Shown here: positions 46,601 through 58,424 of the stretch, piece after piece
Position numbering within the stretch: position 1 is the stretch's first letter
How the letters are laid out: each line of letters opens with the position of its first letter
Origin: Acanthochromis polyacanthus
Lineage: Eukaryota > Chordata > Actinopteri > Pomacentridae
Length of the DNA stretch: 64,000 nucleotides
NCBI RefSeq assembly: GCF_021347895.1
Contig: NC_067135.1
Span: forward strand, 27,357,945-27,421,944
Direction: 5' to 3'
The notes under the pieces: generated by a model
What the model saw: only the letters and a program-made list of their open reading frames with translations
Databases searched by the model: none
Told to the model about the DNA's origin: nothing
Program-made: the position numbers and the translations under genes

Positions 46601-49600
46601 TACTCTCAACGATGGACTTTTTTGTTTTTTACCGCTGTCTTCCTGCTCTGAATGAAAGACCTGCGAAAGCTGAAATCTCCGTCAAGACAAATACCAAAAC
46701 CTAAAATGGAGCCAAGATGATGTGAGAAGTCTAGTTTCCTCTCCAGACTGACTTAAATACATATAGCTGAAAGTTATTATGTAATTACTCATCACACAAG
46801 GAAGACGCCAGATATCTACTGCTCAGGCTTGAAGTCTGACAATCAATGCCTTCTGTCCTTGGATGAATTAAAAAAAGGGGGGGGGGCCTAGCAAGAAAAG
46901 CCTCACCTAATGAAGAGGTTCCTCAGCAGGTACAGCCAAGTGAGAACCTATAAAAACTAGCAGTTTTTATAGACCCAACTCAATGGTCTGGTTCAGTGAT
47001 CTTGCCATCAGCCCTACTTCAGGACTGAATGTAGCAGTGCATCTTTAAGAACCTTCAACTTCATCTTTCAGGAAAATTTTTTCAGTTTCTTTCTATTCAT
47101 CATTTTCTCAGGGAGATAGAATCTAAACTTTGTGTGGCTGCCAAGCTCTTGTTTTCAGGTTGACAGATATCAACCAAGGACCACAAATATTTCCTAACCC
47201 TAGTCACATGACCCTTCCAAAGTCCTCCACAGTTAAAATGAACAAACTATGTCATCTCTAAACTTAGTTTGTCCTTTGATTACTCCCCACTTGCTCACAC
47301 GCACCAATACGGTTGGTTGGATGAAGCACCTGCCCTCCTGCTCACGCACCCACGCCACCTGTGAGATGGATAGAGGGAAGAGGAAAGAGGTTGGAAGGAA
47401 AAACCTGCCACTATCTGCTCCAAAGACAGAGGGCATGACATAAGGTTAGCAAAGATTAAAAGCTAAAGTCACAATAACAATATGTGTAAAGGCAAGGAAA
47501 TAACCGTGGTCATGGTAATAACCTCGATTGGTTGATGTTTTATTTACCATCCATCCACCCAGAATCTCCTCCCTCCTGTGGAACTTTGGTAGTCTGCAAT
47601 AATGTGTCTAACTTGTCCTTTGTTCTTGAATGGTGACACACCCGTGAACCACTAAATCAGTCCTTCCCGTGCAGGAGCAGAGACTGCAGTAAACAAATTA
47701 TGTTTATTTCACTGGAAGATCACTGAATAGTTCAAAGTAGCATTTGTAAAATAGTTCAGATGAGTTAAATTATAAATCTTGTCTGCAATTGTGTTGATCA
47801 AGAAGTCTAGTTTGGAGATCTTTATATTTCCAGAAGCTTACTTATGCTACTGCAGATTAGTTGTAAATTTGAAGAAATATTATCAGAGAAAGAAGTAAAT
47901 TTTGTCAAATCAGAGGTACCAAACTTGACAGTTGTGTGTTTGTGTCTGTCAACAATTTGTTAATCCCACTGAAATTTTTCCTGCTCGCATATTTAGAATC
48001 TAAAACTGGAAGTAAAACACCTAATCAACTTATCCTCATCACAAAATATCTGATTGTCCATTCTGACAAGCCTGTAATTATATCTGCTTCCTGCGTCTTC
48101 TGGGTTTCTTTCTCTGAGTGTCCTGGAAGTTCAATATTCCAGCTTATAATGTAAAAATTAATGGTATCGTTTTGGCTGTCAATGCAGCCTCAATGTTTTC
48201 TTGTCCCCATTCTGAAGATAATCTATGACTCTCTCATGGCTTTGGTGCAATTGAAACACCTGAAGTTTACATAAAAATGTGCTTACCTCTCAGTTGGAAT
48301 TATAGAGGACGCAGGACATGCAAAAGAAGTTAAAAAGAGTTTAAATGTTATCGCATCAAACTGTGGTGACTTTAATTTGGATTGTGCTTTGAAAACTGAA
48401 AAGGAAACCATGAGTTTAGGAATCATCAGAAAACTGAAGGTTATTGTTTTCCTGTACTATTGCAGCCAGGAGCATCGATCTTTGGTGTGAATCCTGATAA
48501 TGTGAGTTGAAGTCAATTGATTAACCCTATAAAACAATATTATTTGACTGCTTCCAGCTAAACTAATCCCACCCAGTCGGGGTATAACGGCTTGATTCAT
48601 TTACACTCCCATATCACTTTTGCCCCTTACGCTATTAAGCTTACAATTGGCTTTCAACTTTCAGTTTGGTCTCTGTGAAAATCAATTGCAGGCATGCAGC
48701 GCTGCCTGAGTTCATTTCCACCTGAACCTCCTGAACCTCCTCCTCCTTCTAAGAACTGTAGTTCCTGGTTGGATCATTTCAGAAGTACTGCTTTTTTTTC
48801 TGGTGTGTTCCTAGCGTTACTCACTGTGAAGCCGTTAAAGATACTTTTCTACTACATCACCTACTTAAATGACCTGCAGATTGTGGTGGCTTCCCTATCA
48901 AGATTTGGAGAACTGAGGGTGAAGGTGTGTCTACTTTGCTTTTACTACTGTATTTCCTGTCCTTCTACACTTCTTTAAGCAATGGCAGCTTTGCTCTCTG
49001 AATCCCAGCCGCCGTTCCTTTAATTTATTCATGTTTTATTATTTATTTTTTAAATCGTCGCAAATATACGACTGCCGCATGTCTCCAACTTCACAGCAAT
49101 CTTGCACTATGGTTGGGTCTCGCAAGTACTAGGTAACTTACAGATAATATCGCTTGCTCAGTATCTACTCTTTGATACGTTGGTTAATACAATTATATTT
49201 TGGCGATGGCACCGGCCTTGAAAGGGACTCACGTCCCAAAGCACCCAGGCAAGCAGGGTCAGAACATGGAACTGATAGACGACGGTAAATGGTCCAGCGT
49301 AGAGTCGGAGGAGTGTCGTCTTGGAAAATTGGGGCAACAACTTACCGGGAAAGTTATTTAGCTTAACATAACTCTGATAGATTTTTACAAGTTAAACAGA
49401 ATTATTACGCAAGAATATTGAATGTCCAGCTAACGTTTTACATAAACATATCGGTAGCTTCGTTAATTGACCTGGTGCCAGCCTCAGCGTCGCTAACTTG
49501 AAGTAAAACTATTGATAGCATTAACTAATATCACCACACATGTATGAATAACCACTGACTGAATTTTAATGAGCTTGTTTCAAATATATTTTTTTAATTT

Positions 49601-49760
49601 TAACATTCAGCTTAAGCCATTTTCAACAGACCTTCATAAATAGGGTTGACAAGGAAATCTGCAGTCAAGTGTCATTTGTTTACGTTGCCCCAGCTCCTGG
49701 GGAGTCTGCCGCCGCTGCTTGAAAAAAAATCATAGAGGAAACACTGTATATGTAGCATAA
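46601..49760. other. No gene seen
   Basis: AT-rich, with a G-run at 46877-46887. Short ORFs (the longest about 94 codons at 48694-48978) lack motifs. Confidence 0.5.
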
Positions 49761-49766
49761 TAGATA

Positions 49767-49789
49767 TAATATATATTATATATATATAT

Positions 49790-49837
<48 letters not shown>

Positions 49838-49975
49838 ATAGATAGATAGATAGAATAAATAGATGATAGAATAGCTAGATAGCTAGAACAGATAGCTAGA
49901 CAGATAGATAGATAGATAGATAGATAGATAGGAATAGATAGATGATAGACTAGATAGATAGATAGATATGATAGA
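49767..49975. repeat. Compound microsatellite (AT)n-(GA)n-(GATA)n
   Basis: (AT)n to about 49800, pure (GA)n at 49801-49833, then a long imperfect GATA tract with AGCTAGAT interruptions to about 49975. Confidence 0.95.
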
Positions 49976-52849
49976 TAGAATAGAGATCAGAGCTGCGTGG
50001 ACGCTGAGGACTGTGAGACATCTAGCCCCTGACCAGGCCGTGAGCAGTCAAAAGGAAAGTGGATATCAAACTCTCAGTTTAGAAGGGAGGAACATGAATG
50101 TTGATAGAGTAGTTATTGAATGGCAAGAGGGAAACGTGAAAGCCAGACGGTGTGGTGAGTGATGGGATATACGTCAAGGAGAAAGAAGAACATGAAGAAC
50201 AGTAAAACGCTGTAGAGTAAAAGCAACTGAAACTGGTCCGTAAGATGCAATGAGAACAAATATAAAGCCTTATGCATAGAGTGGGTAATAACTACAACTG
50301 CTCTGGCTCATTGTGAGTTTCCCCCTGTTTTTTTCCCTCTTCCAAAATTGACTTAAATGTGTTATCCTTCACAACAATTTCAGCAGTGGTTAAGCCACAT
50401 TTGGTGCTCTAGTGAATATTTTCTCTCAGCAGGATGGTGTATTGCGGGATGAATCTAATCTACAATGTGTGTTTCATATTTAGGAACAAGCCACCAATTT
50501 GAACAATGGTGGGCACATTCATATTTGTCATAGTTTTTGAAGTCTGTGGCTGCTGTAGGCTGTATAACTTGTATACTAAATCCCGAAACTGAATGACAAC
50601 CTGGAGAAAGAAGAAAAGATTAGAAAATTGAAAAAAAGAAAAAAAAAAAAAACAAGCTCGCAGGAGTTTTTCTGAGAGCAGTCAGACTGCAGTCTGTGTT
50701 TGAGCTGCCAACACAAACTCTCTAGGTTGCCATGTGCAGATCAGCTTGAATGTTGAACATTCATATGAATGCCAGGACCCAAGGTCCCATCAAGAAAATT
50801 GGCATTGTAACAAGAATACAAGTTGTTATTTACTTCAACTGTGGTTTTTAGTGTTGTGGCTAACTGGTGAATTAGACAGTATATGACAGTCAGTTCCATA
50901 TTAACAATGCCTGGAGGTGGGAGAAATGGGGATTAAAGAGCTGAGCAGCTTTGACAAAGACAAATCATTATGGTCAGATGACAGGGGCAACGATCTCAAA
51001 AATGGTGAGGCTTGTGAAGCAACAGTAATTTTGACATAAATGGATACGAAGAAATGCTAATGATTATAGTCAAATTAATATTAGAAGTATGACCTTTCTC
51101 CTACCATCACAAGAAACCACAATGCTGTAGAAAGAACTGATGTGTGATTAATAAGGTGAGTGAGAGCAAATAAATATGGGGAAAAATGTCTAAAACGGGT
51201 TCACACTTGGCGGACCGTGGTCCGATCCGGACTCCAGACGCGTCTTATATGGACCCGGACTGTAAATCATAAAATTGTAACACGAAGAATTTTTAAATTG
51301 ATGGTCGCTTCAGTTTTACTGGACAGCTTTTTCCGTGTTTATTGGCATTGGTTTTCAGCTCAGGAAACACACGACCAATTATGTATAGAATCAGCCATCC
51401 CACCTGGCCTACTCAGCCAATTGAAGTCTCTACTTTTGCAGGCATAAACATCGGCAGCTTGCGTTCAGACAAAGGTTGAGGGTGAGGGAACAGATGAGAA
51501 GAGGACAGACAAAAAAGAAAAATAAATAAAGTGACACAGACAGGAAGAAGCTTTCCTGACTATGAAACATATCAAAACTAAAATATGGTTCCAGACTCAC
51601 CAAATGAGCCTCCCAATGTGTTTGAAGATGACCCTGAAGCCATTAGGCCACATTCAAAGTATTAATAAATGTTGTTAAAAAACAATGTTTTTGTGAAAAT
51701 GTACTGAATTTATTTGAATTTGATGGTCAGTTATTGATTCATGCAGACTCTAAATAAAATCACACTTGGGTAGGCGTCTGTCCAGCGATTGAGCCACTGA
51801 TGGCAGGACACCAAGGCAGGACTCAGCAGCACATTCAGTCTTGAAACACATCTGTTGCTATGGTTCTGGAATAAACAACATGTCTTCAAACTATGAAAAG
51901 GTGAAAAGGTGCAAACGGGTTTAACTTTTCAAGTTGTTTAGTTGTGGCATCAAGGTTTTGTTACCCATCAGTGGCAACATGTTCTACCTGTAGTAAAAAA
52001 AAACGACAGCAGCACACAGATGATTCAACTGAAGTCCATTAACAAATTCACCGCAAAATTAGTGTTGAGCACTGGAGACTTAGAAAATAATGTTTGCCCT
52101 TACTGGCTTTACAGTATTTGCTTTGATTTTTTATGAAGAATGAACTAATAATGATTTAAAATTCAGCTTAATACATGAACTATTGTAAGTACGATTTCTA
52201 GATATCGATCTTCAGTTTTATCTCTCTCATGTCTATTTTTTTGAAACACTTAACATTGTTAATATAGTTTTTAGAACGCTAGCTGCGTGAGGAAAAATGC
52301 GTGCTCCCCTTTCAGTCTCGGCAGTCTCATGCAACAGGCTTTGCATCCGATCCTCAACTCCACTACGTCTTGTCACTTACTGGGCTATCACCTTGCCCTT
52401 TTCTATAGTGACACACAGCCTCCACACTACCTTCACAAGTGCATGACATACAGTCTGAGATGATTCCTTTTCCTGCACAATCATGTTTAGATATTCTCTG
52501 CTCTGTGAATTAATTTCTATTTTTAATGTGTGAATGTAGATGCAAGCCGAGGAGAAACAAAGCTGCCTTGCTTCTTCTATTTGTTTATGAAGCAAATGGT
52601 TGCAGACTTTTAATCTCCTGTTTAAGACTAGGCATTGTAGAAAGGTAGCTTGAGAAATGCAGACCAAAAGGAATACATCTTTGGATGGAGGCAATGTGAC
52701 GGTAAGTTTAGGTAAAGAAACACATAGTTTGTTTTGGTACTGGTTATCAGCAACATTGTTAGTTAGAACAGGTGGAATGCAACCAATCAAGGCTTCACCC
52801 ATTCGGCATGTAAACTGATGCCACCGCCATCCCGTCAGTGCCGGATGCG
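49976..52849. other. No gene seen
   Basis: No supported gene. A 176-codon minus-strand ORF (52907-52377) is the longest, but it has no domain, no codon signature I can judge, and no homologue I recognise. A GC-richer patch at 51195-51440 might be a transposon end. Confidence 0.45.
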
Positions 52850-53566
52850 TGACACAGCTCGTAATGGTTTCACAGCCTGATTTACCCAGCCATTCTGCTT
52901 GTTGCAAACTACAAATCGTTAACCTCCGTTGTCCCCCTCATATTCCAGTTCCGGACCACCTGCTCCTGCTTTACACCCGCCATCCTGGCCGTCACACCAT
53001 GTCCTGGTTATCCGCTCCTGTGATGGAGGAAACACTCACACTGTGGCCGAACTCCCTACTCCTGGCGCCTTCCCTACTCACACTGTCGCTGCTTCACGAC
53101 AATCCACCATCAAGGCCCAAGCAGTTGCTTCAAACTTGGCTGCACCAGCTGTGAACCAGTTTAAGAGCATCTCTAATAGTATTCGTGAGTTGGTAGTTTC
53201 TGTTGTAGCAATTAGCTCTCGTTAAGCAGCACCAATATTAGAGAAAGCCTCATTCGTAAGTTATTTTCCCCTCGAACCTTCAATAGAAGTTTTTTGTGTC
53301 TGTTTTGTTCTGCAGAGATGTTTTTTCTTGCCTAGGTGTTACCTTACCGCGAGTTAATTTATTATTTAAGGAGTCTAGTACTGCAACCTCCCGGCCACTA
53401 GTTGCTGCGTAGATTCGGAGCCTATTGCTCGCTATTTCCGTTTCCCGTTTGTAGTCCCTAGTTTCTTGCTTGTAGTCCTAAAACCTTGTAAATAAAACTG
53501 TGTCCGCATTCAAGACCGGTCTGTTCATTTCCGCAACATTGAGCCACCTTGCACCGTTGTTACAAA
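52850..53566 (+). other. Possible 3' end of an LTR element (coding tail plus LTR)
   Basis: A 98-codon plus ORF (52929-53225), rich in Pro/Ser/Ala, is followed by a region with AATAAA at about 53491 and a terminal ...CCGTTGTTACA at 53566. This layout (short ORF end, then U3-R-U5-like sequence) could be the end of an LTR retroelement, but the left LTR border and target duplication were not found. Low confidence. Confidence 0.25.
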
Positions 53567-54059
53567 TACCATTATATTTTTGCAAAGTATGCATTCAGTA
53601 GCTCAACTTAAAAGTTGCACAGCTGTATCTGTGTACACTTAAGATGTGTTTTGAACTGTTTAATCAGAACAAAGGTGTGCAGAGAAATCATGAGCTTTGA
53701 ACCAACAAAATATTTGTGCAGTTCACGAAGACCAACAAGTAAAAGTGAATTTCTGTTACAAATTTAACTTCACTTTCTGGTTATGGGAGACAGTTTTGAA
53801 TGCAAATTGACTTCATTTCAAACTGGTATGTAGTGGCCGTGCACGTTTGAAAAGAATAATAGATCTAACAAGGTAGAGTTAGAGCAATAACAGGGGTATC
53901 GAAGGGGGTATCACTTTTAATGCAAAGAGCAGATGTAAGCATGTTTGCTTGCTCCATTATAAACCCGATGTAGTTATGAAGTTAATCCTGTGCAAACCTA
54001 AAACTTGAAAGCAGAGTTACCCGCCTCTAACCTATAGAGAATGAAAATCTGAGTGCGAA
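53567..54059. other. No gene seen
   Basis: AT-rich sequence without recognisable features. Confidence 0.5.
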
Positions 54060-54450
54060 CCATGCCATCCATACATCCATTATCTATACAATACCGCTTA
54101 AATCCCCTAGGTTGCGGGGGTGCTGGAGCCCATCCCAGCTGACTCGGGCGAAGGCAGGGGACACCTAGAACAGGGTCCGCCAGTCTGTCGCAGGGCCACA
54201 CACAAAGACAAACAATCACTCTCACAATTCACACCTAAACCAGGGCAATTTAGAATATTCATTAACTCGCATATTTTTGGAACGTGGGAGGATACCGGAG
54301 TAACCCGGAGAAAGACCCACGCATGCACAGGGAAGAAACATGCAAGACTCCATGGCAGAAAAGATCCCGGGAAAGCAGGACGTCGAACCAGGGATCTTCT
54401 CCAGCTGCAAGGCGAAAGTCTGAACCCACTACGCCACTGTACAGCCCTGA
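54060..54450 (-). repeat. tRNA-derived SINE with conserved central domain
   Basis: Minus strand: head with ACAGTGGCGTAGTGGGTTCA (A box) and CCTGGTTCGACG (B box), a central part with GGAGTCTTGCATGTTTCTTC, CTCCGGGTTACTCCGG and CCTCCCACGTTCC, and a 3' end reading AAGCGGTATTGTATAGATAA then TGGATGTATGGATGG. The central domain and the ATGG-rich tail are hallmarks of an abundant fish SINE type (V-SINE-like; name from memory). It abuts the N gap and the integrase fragment. Confidence 0.75.
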
Positions 54451-54462
54451 GTGAGAACCATT

Positions 54463-54487
54463 NNNNNNNNNNNNNNNNNNNNNNNNN
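54463..54487. other. Assembly gap (25 N)
   Basis: Run of N between the SINE and the truncated integrase-like ORF; the integrase reading frame is lost here. Confidence 1.
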
Positions 54488-54711
54488 TTCAGAGGTCTCG
54501 GCACAAACACTTTGTTTCTGGGGAAATGTATTCTAGCTGTTTTATGCAGAGTATAAGCGTCCTGTTCGGACAAGAAATCTTTAATTTTTCTCACTTTTAG
54601 TTTTTTCCCCGTTTCCTCCTGAACGCCTCGGCGGAGTCTGTCGACACCTCCGAAGCTGGCGGGATGAGAGGGTGCATAATACAGCTTTTTCATCAAGCGC
54701 CTATCTGACAT
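54488..54711 (-). pseudogene. N-terminus of a Polinton/adintovirus-type integrase (truncated)
   Basis: ATG at 54711. The visible 74 residues contain KKLYYAPSHPASFGGVDRLR, then KIKDFLSEQDAYTLHKTARI and FPRNKVFVPRP. The order Y-Y-x-P-x-H-P-A-S-F-G-G-V, then F/W-L-x2-Q-x-x-Y-T-L-H-K, then F-P-R-x-x-V is the N-terminal signature of the retroviral-like integrases of Polinton/Maverick elements and adintoviruses, which insert the linear element into chromosomes. The DDE core would follow but is absent: the frame runs into the gap and a SINE lies beyond. It is on the same strand as the three ORFs upstream, which supports a single virus-like unit. Family assignment is by recognition only. Confidence 0.65.
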
Positions 54712-54739
54712 GATGCTCCCAGGGTTCTCTAAAACTTTA

Positions 54740-55640
54740 TGGTAAAAGAATTGGTAAATGCAGGGTTTTTTAAAAATAAAGATTCGTTATTTTCACGCTT
54801 TAGATAACATTGACACACTTTAAAAATAAAGAATAAAGATTCGTTATTTTTTCTCACTTTTAGATTTTATTGACGAGCAACAAAATAGTGAAACATTTTT
54901 ATAAAAGCAGAATACAGAAAGCTGTTCACACAAAACCCGCTCAAACTATTCAAACACAAAGCAATTTTAGAAAGCAGAAACTAGAAAATATTCAAGCAAA
55001 AACATTTTAAAAAATTATATTTAGAAGACAAATACTAAGAGCTATTCAAGCAAAAACTTTTTTTTTTTAATTTTTCAAATAAAGCAGAATACTAAAAACT
55101 GTTCCACAAAACCGCTCAAACTATTCAAACACAAAGCAATTTTAGAAGCAAAATAGTAGAAAATTTAAGCAAAAACATTTTTAAAAATGTATATATTTTT
55201 AGAAGACAAATACTAAGAGCTATTCAAGCAAAAACATTTTTTTTTAATTTTTAAAAATAAAGCTGAATACTAAAACTATTCGCACAAAACACGTTCAAAC
55301 TATTCAAACACTAAGCAATTTTAGAAGCAAAAATAGTAGAAAATATTTAACCAAAAACATTTTTACAAGACAAATACTAAGAGCTATTCAAGCAAAAACA
55401 TTTTTTAAATTTTTAAAAATAAAGCTGAATACTAAAACTATTTGCACAAAGCAGGTTCAAACTATTCAAACACAAAGCAATTTTAGAAGCAAAATAGTAG
55501 AAAATATTTAAGCAAAAACATTTTTTAAAAAATGTATATATTTTTAGAAGACAAATACTAAGAGCTATTCAAGCAAAAACATTTTTTAAAATAAAGCTGA
55601 ATACTAAAACTATTCGCACAAACACGTTCAAACTATTCTA
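54740..55640. repeat. A-rich tandem repeats of about 165-185 bp
   Basis: A block containing TATTCAAACACAAAGCAATT, TTAGAAGCAAAATAGTAGAA, AATATTTAAGCAAAAACATT and AGACAAATACTAAGAGCTAT recurs at least four times (AAGAGCTATTCAAGC near 55036, 55216, 55380 and 55560). It lies between the integrase fragment and the other virus-like ORFs. Such arrays occur in the terminal or intergenic parts of large DNA transposons; its role here is unknown. Confidence 0.8.
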
Positions 55641-55821
55641 GATAATAAAAGTTACCCCGTTATGGTAGATAACGCTGATTTCAGCAGAGAACCTCCGCGC
55701 GCTGTGTCGCGGATGACATCATGCAGCTTTCGCAATTCAAACAAGGTGTTTACGGGTGAGTGGTTCTGTACGCAGAAAGCACAAACATCTACAAATAAAG
55801 CGTACAGTGTAAACAGATGGC

Positions 55822-56109
55822 TCACATGAAAAGAATGGATTTCTTTAACAATTTCTCAAATGCATAAGACACAGAGTGATTACGGACCAGCTGCACTGTA
55901 TCCTGTACAATCTCGCCCCACTGCAGCGGCTCAGCGTGAAGTCGCACCGTGTTGAGCAGTTTTTCCAACTGAACAGTTTCAGAGTCTTTGTGCACGGGTG
56001 TTTCGCCGTTCGTTCTGTTTCTAATCACTCGATCCAAAACATCGATTAAGCGACATATGACAAGCTGGTCTTGTACATAGGTATATAACTTAAAACAGTA
56101 GTTTCCCAT
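55822..56109 (-). CDS. Unrecognised 95-residue ORF of the virus-like cluster
   Basis: ATG at 56109. Predicted mostly helical; begins MGNYCFKLYTYVQDQLVICR and ends with a Lys-rich FEKLLKKSILFM. No known domain is recognised. A possible Cys pair sits at residues 5 and 19. It lies about 80 bases downstream of the next ORF, and the spacer holds a TATA-like TTTTATATTTATC on the coding strand. Same strand as all other ORFs of the cluster. Intact, with no internal stop. Confidence 0.45.
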   Translation of the reverse strand: MGNYCFKLYTYVQDQLVICRLIDVLDRVIRNRTNGETPVHKDSETVQLEKLLNTVRLHAEPLQWGEIVQDTVQLVRNHSVSYAFEKLLKKSILFM

Positions 56110-56193
56110 TTTTTTTAATTTTCTCTTTGTTTTCTGATAAATATAAAAGAAGCTAATTCATATACCTCCACCCCGTAAAAAAAAACACGGGGA

Positions 56194-57208
56194 TCACACT
56201 TTATTTTCAAAAAACTCCACAGCGTCGCACAGAACTTTAATTCGCCCCACCTCACCTTTGGTCAATCTGAAGAAAAGATTACTGAGTCTCTCATCGATAC
56301 GCCTGGTGAATTTCATCTCGTGTAGGAAGGCTTCGCAAAGACCGTAAACTCGGTGGTCGGAGACATGGAGAGAGCGTTTCTCCAAAGCTCTCTGGATAGC
56401 AGGGATAAAACAATGGGTCCAAAGTCTCTTGTTCAGCTCTTCAAAGTGCGTCTGGTAAAAAAAGTCCGGTAAATCGGTCAGACACTCATGCTGGATTTGG
56501 CTCGGGTGATTCACCTGACAACCGTAACAGATTTCTTCACGGTATTTAGTCAGAACGCAGCTCAGCAGATGGCTCGCCACAGATTTCACCGTATTCATCA
56601 GAATGTCTGCTATCGGGCCGTCCGTTTGGTCGGATGTCGATGGAAACACTTTCTGGAAACACACTAAACCGCTGTGCGAGGAAGGGTGGGCCTCGTCCTC
56701 CGAGCTCTCAGAGGAGGAAGGCGAAGTAGCTAGTTTCTCGTCCTGGGATGCCTCCGAAGAAGAAGGCGAGGGTAACGGTGAAGCAGCCCCGGGGTCACCC
56801 TGGCACGCCTCAGCTGATGAAGGTTGCGGCAGCAGGGAAACACTCCCGGTTTTCACTGAGGCACGTCTCCGCTGAAGAAGTTAGCGAGTACTGGGAAGCT
56901 GCAGCAGCAGCGCCGGTCTCACCCACCCAGGTCTCTGCGAAAGATGATAAGGATACGGGGGTAGCAGGTCTGGGCTCAACCGGCCAAGTCTCAGCGAAAG
57001 AAGGTAACGGGCCCGGGGAAGCGTCAGTTTCCCCGTCCTGACTCAGGCACGTCTCCGCGGACGAAGACAGCTGTTGCGTGGAAGCGGCTTCGGGCTCCAG
57101 CAGGGAGGTCTCGAGGGAAGACGGCAGCGGTGAATCAGGACAGCTCTCCTCCAGCTCCTGGCTAAACAGCAGGGGGGAAAGCGGCGGTGTTTCGAAAGGA
57201 AGAGACAT
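56194..57208 (-). CDS. Ser/acidic repeat protein with Cys/His motif, in two overlapping frames
   Basis: Two minus-strand ORFs overlap: 57208-56810 (132 codons) and 56856-56194 (220 codons). The first is Ser/Pro/Glu-rich, with spaced repeats of the type SSAETCLS and SFAETW. The second begins in the other frame with the same repeat style (SSAEACQGD, SSSEASQDE), so a +1/-1 shift in the overlap probably divides one ancestral protein. After an acidic Ser tract (SSSESSEDEA), the C-terminal ~130 residues are globular and carry CYGCQVNHPSQIQHEC (C-x2-C-x3-H-x4-H-x-C, a likely zinc site), then FEELNKRLWTHCFIPAIQRA. The Cys/His spacing recalls NS3-like proteins of small DNA viruses, but this is a resemblance from memory, not a match. 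Function unknown. Confidence 0.5.
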
Positions 57209-57347
57209 GCTCGGTTTTTAAGGTTTTTTCAAAGTCTGACACAAGCTCGTGAAAAACGCTATCTTTAAATTACAGGGGTAGGCAGGCGGACGCAGGGGGG
57301 GTGCGATGACGCTGGTCTTTTTTTTTTTGGGGGGGAGGAGGAGGGGT

Positions 57348-58037
57348 CTAGAACTGGAGTCTTTTTTTCACTACCATGACAGCTGTCGAGGAGCGACTGG
57401 TTTCAAAGAGATTTGAAATAGTCGAGCCATATTCCTTAACCATCTCAAACCAGGTTTCAACGGGGAGACGTAAAATTGTCTGAAATACGCCGCACTCTGT
57501 GCTGAAGTATTCCAGCACGAATTCGTCCAGATCCTCCGCTGACGTATGTTGACGACTGGCTCGGTAAAACCAACGGCCTGAGGGAGAGCTTTTTGTCTCC
57601 CACACCAGACTGACCAGAACTTGACCCGGTCTGTGGTTCATCGCTGTTCCATCTTCGTTGCGTACAGGTCTTATCTCCAGATGACCGCGGCCTAACAATG
57701 TGAGCATAGTCCAGTCTGTAGAAGTCAGCGCCGGTTTAAGAGTCAGAGAATTGTAACTTTCTCCTTCCTCTATTTGGTAAAAACCCACTTCGTGACCTGT
57801 GTAGTTGAAGTCGTACCCCCATGCACCCCCGTTCTTCAACCCCCATTTCTGATGAAGAGAGCCGATAGGGGGGTTCTGAAACCGGGACATGTACTGAACG
57901 CGTTTCTTTGGAGCTCCCCATCCTTGGTAGAAAATTGTCACCGGTACCTCGCTGACCAGGACGGGTTCCTTAACACTATTAGGGGTATCGGGATTTTCTG
58001 AATTATCAGGTCCTCCGCAATCCATGCTTCTCTCCAT
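57348..58037 (-). CDS. Unrecognised 229-residue ORF of the virus-like cluster
   Basis: Starts at ATG 58037 (a second Met five codons in) and stays open for 690 bases. After a polar N-terminus (DNSENPDTPNS) it is rich in aromatic residues and Gly: IFYQGWGAPKKRVQYMSRFQ, GAWGYDFNYTGHEVGFYQIE, then a C-terminal helical part ETWFEMVKEYGSTISNLFET. The pattern suggests a compact beta-rich domain. No known family recognised, and no signal peptide or membrane segment. It is the first gene after the promoter-like region at 58540-58720 and on the same strand as the rest of the cluster. Its intactness in a region of otherwise decayed elements suggests either recent arrival or retained function. Confidence 0.5.
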   Translation of the reverse strand: MERSMDCGGPDNSENPDTPNSVKEPVLVSEVPVTIFYQGWGAPKKRVQYMSRFQNPPIGSLHQKWGLKNGGAWGYDFNYTGHEVGFYQIEEGESYNSLTLKPALTSTDWTMLTLLGRGHLEIRPVRNEDGTAMNHRPGQVLVSLVWETKSSPSGRWFYRASRQHTSAEDLDEFVLEYFSTECGVFQTILRLPVETWFEMVKEYGSTISNLFETSRSSTAVMVVKKRLQF

Positions 58038-58238
58038 ATTTTTTTCCCAGAGTTGTTGTTTTGTTTACACAGACACCCACACACTGATCACCACTTCTCC
58101 CCCTGCGTCTCTGATAACCCTGTGGTGATTAAGGAGGGGCTTAGGGGAGAGATAGGCGATCACATTCACATACACACACACACACACACATAGACACCAG
58201 TCACGACGGCGAGCAGACAAGACATACCGGAGAGCAGC

Positions 58239-58319
58239 ATGGGGTTCAGAGAACGCTATTACAGAGAGAATACAGAAACATTTTTGATTTTCACAGGTTT
58301 CTCTGTCAAAGAATGCTAA
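58239..58319 (+). other. Small ORF of 26 codons in the virus-like region
   Basis: ATG in an acceptable context (GCAGCATGG) and MGFRERYYRENTETFLIFTG, followed by a stop. Opposite strand to the cluster. It could be the first exon of a transcript running the other way, or chance. No support beyond the start context. Confidence 0.15.
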
Positions 58320-58424
58320 AAAACTCTGTCATAGGAGGGATGAGAACGCCGAAATTTTTGTTTTACAGGGACGCTTCTGCTCCACATCAGATAAATACTT
58401 TTGACTGTTAGGACCCGGGAGGGA

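Noticed and set aside
52377..52907. 176-codon minus-strand ORF in the 42-54 kb desert
   Set aside because: No recognisable domain, no splice or promoter support, and compositional appearance of chance; kept only as a note.
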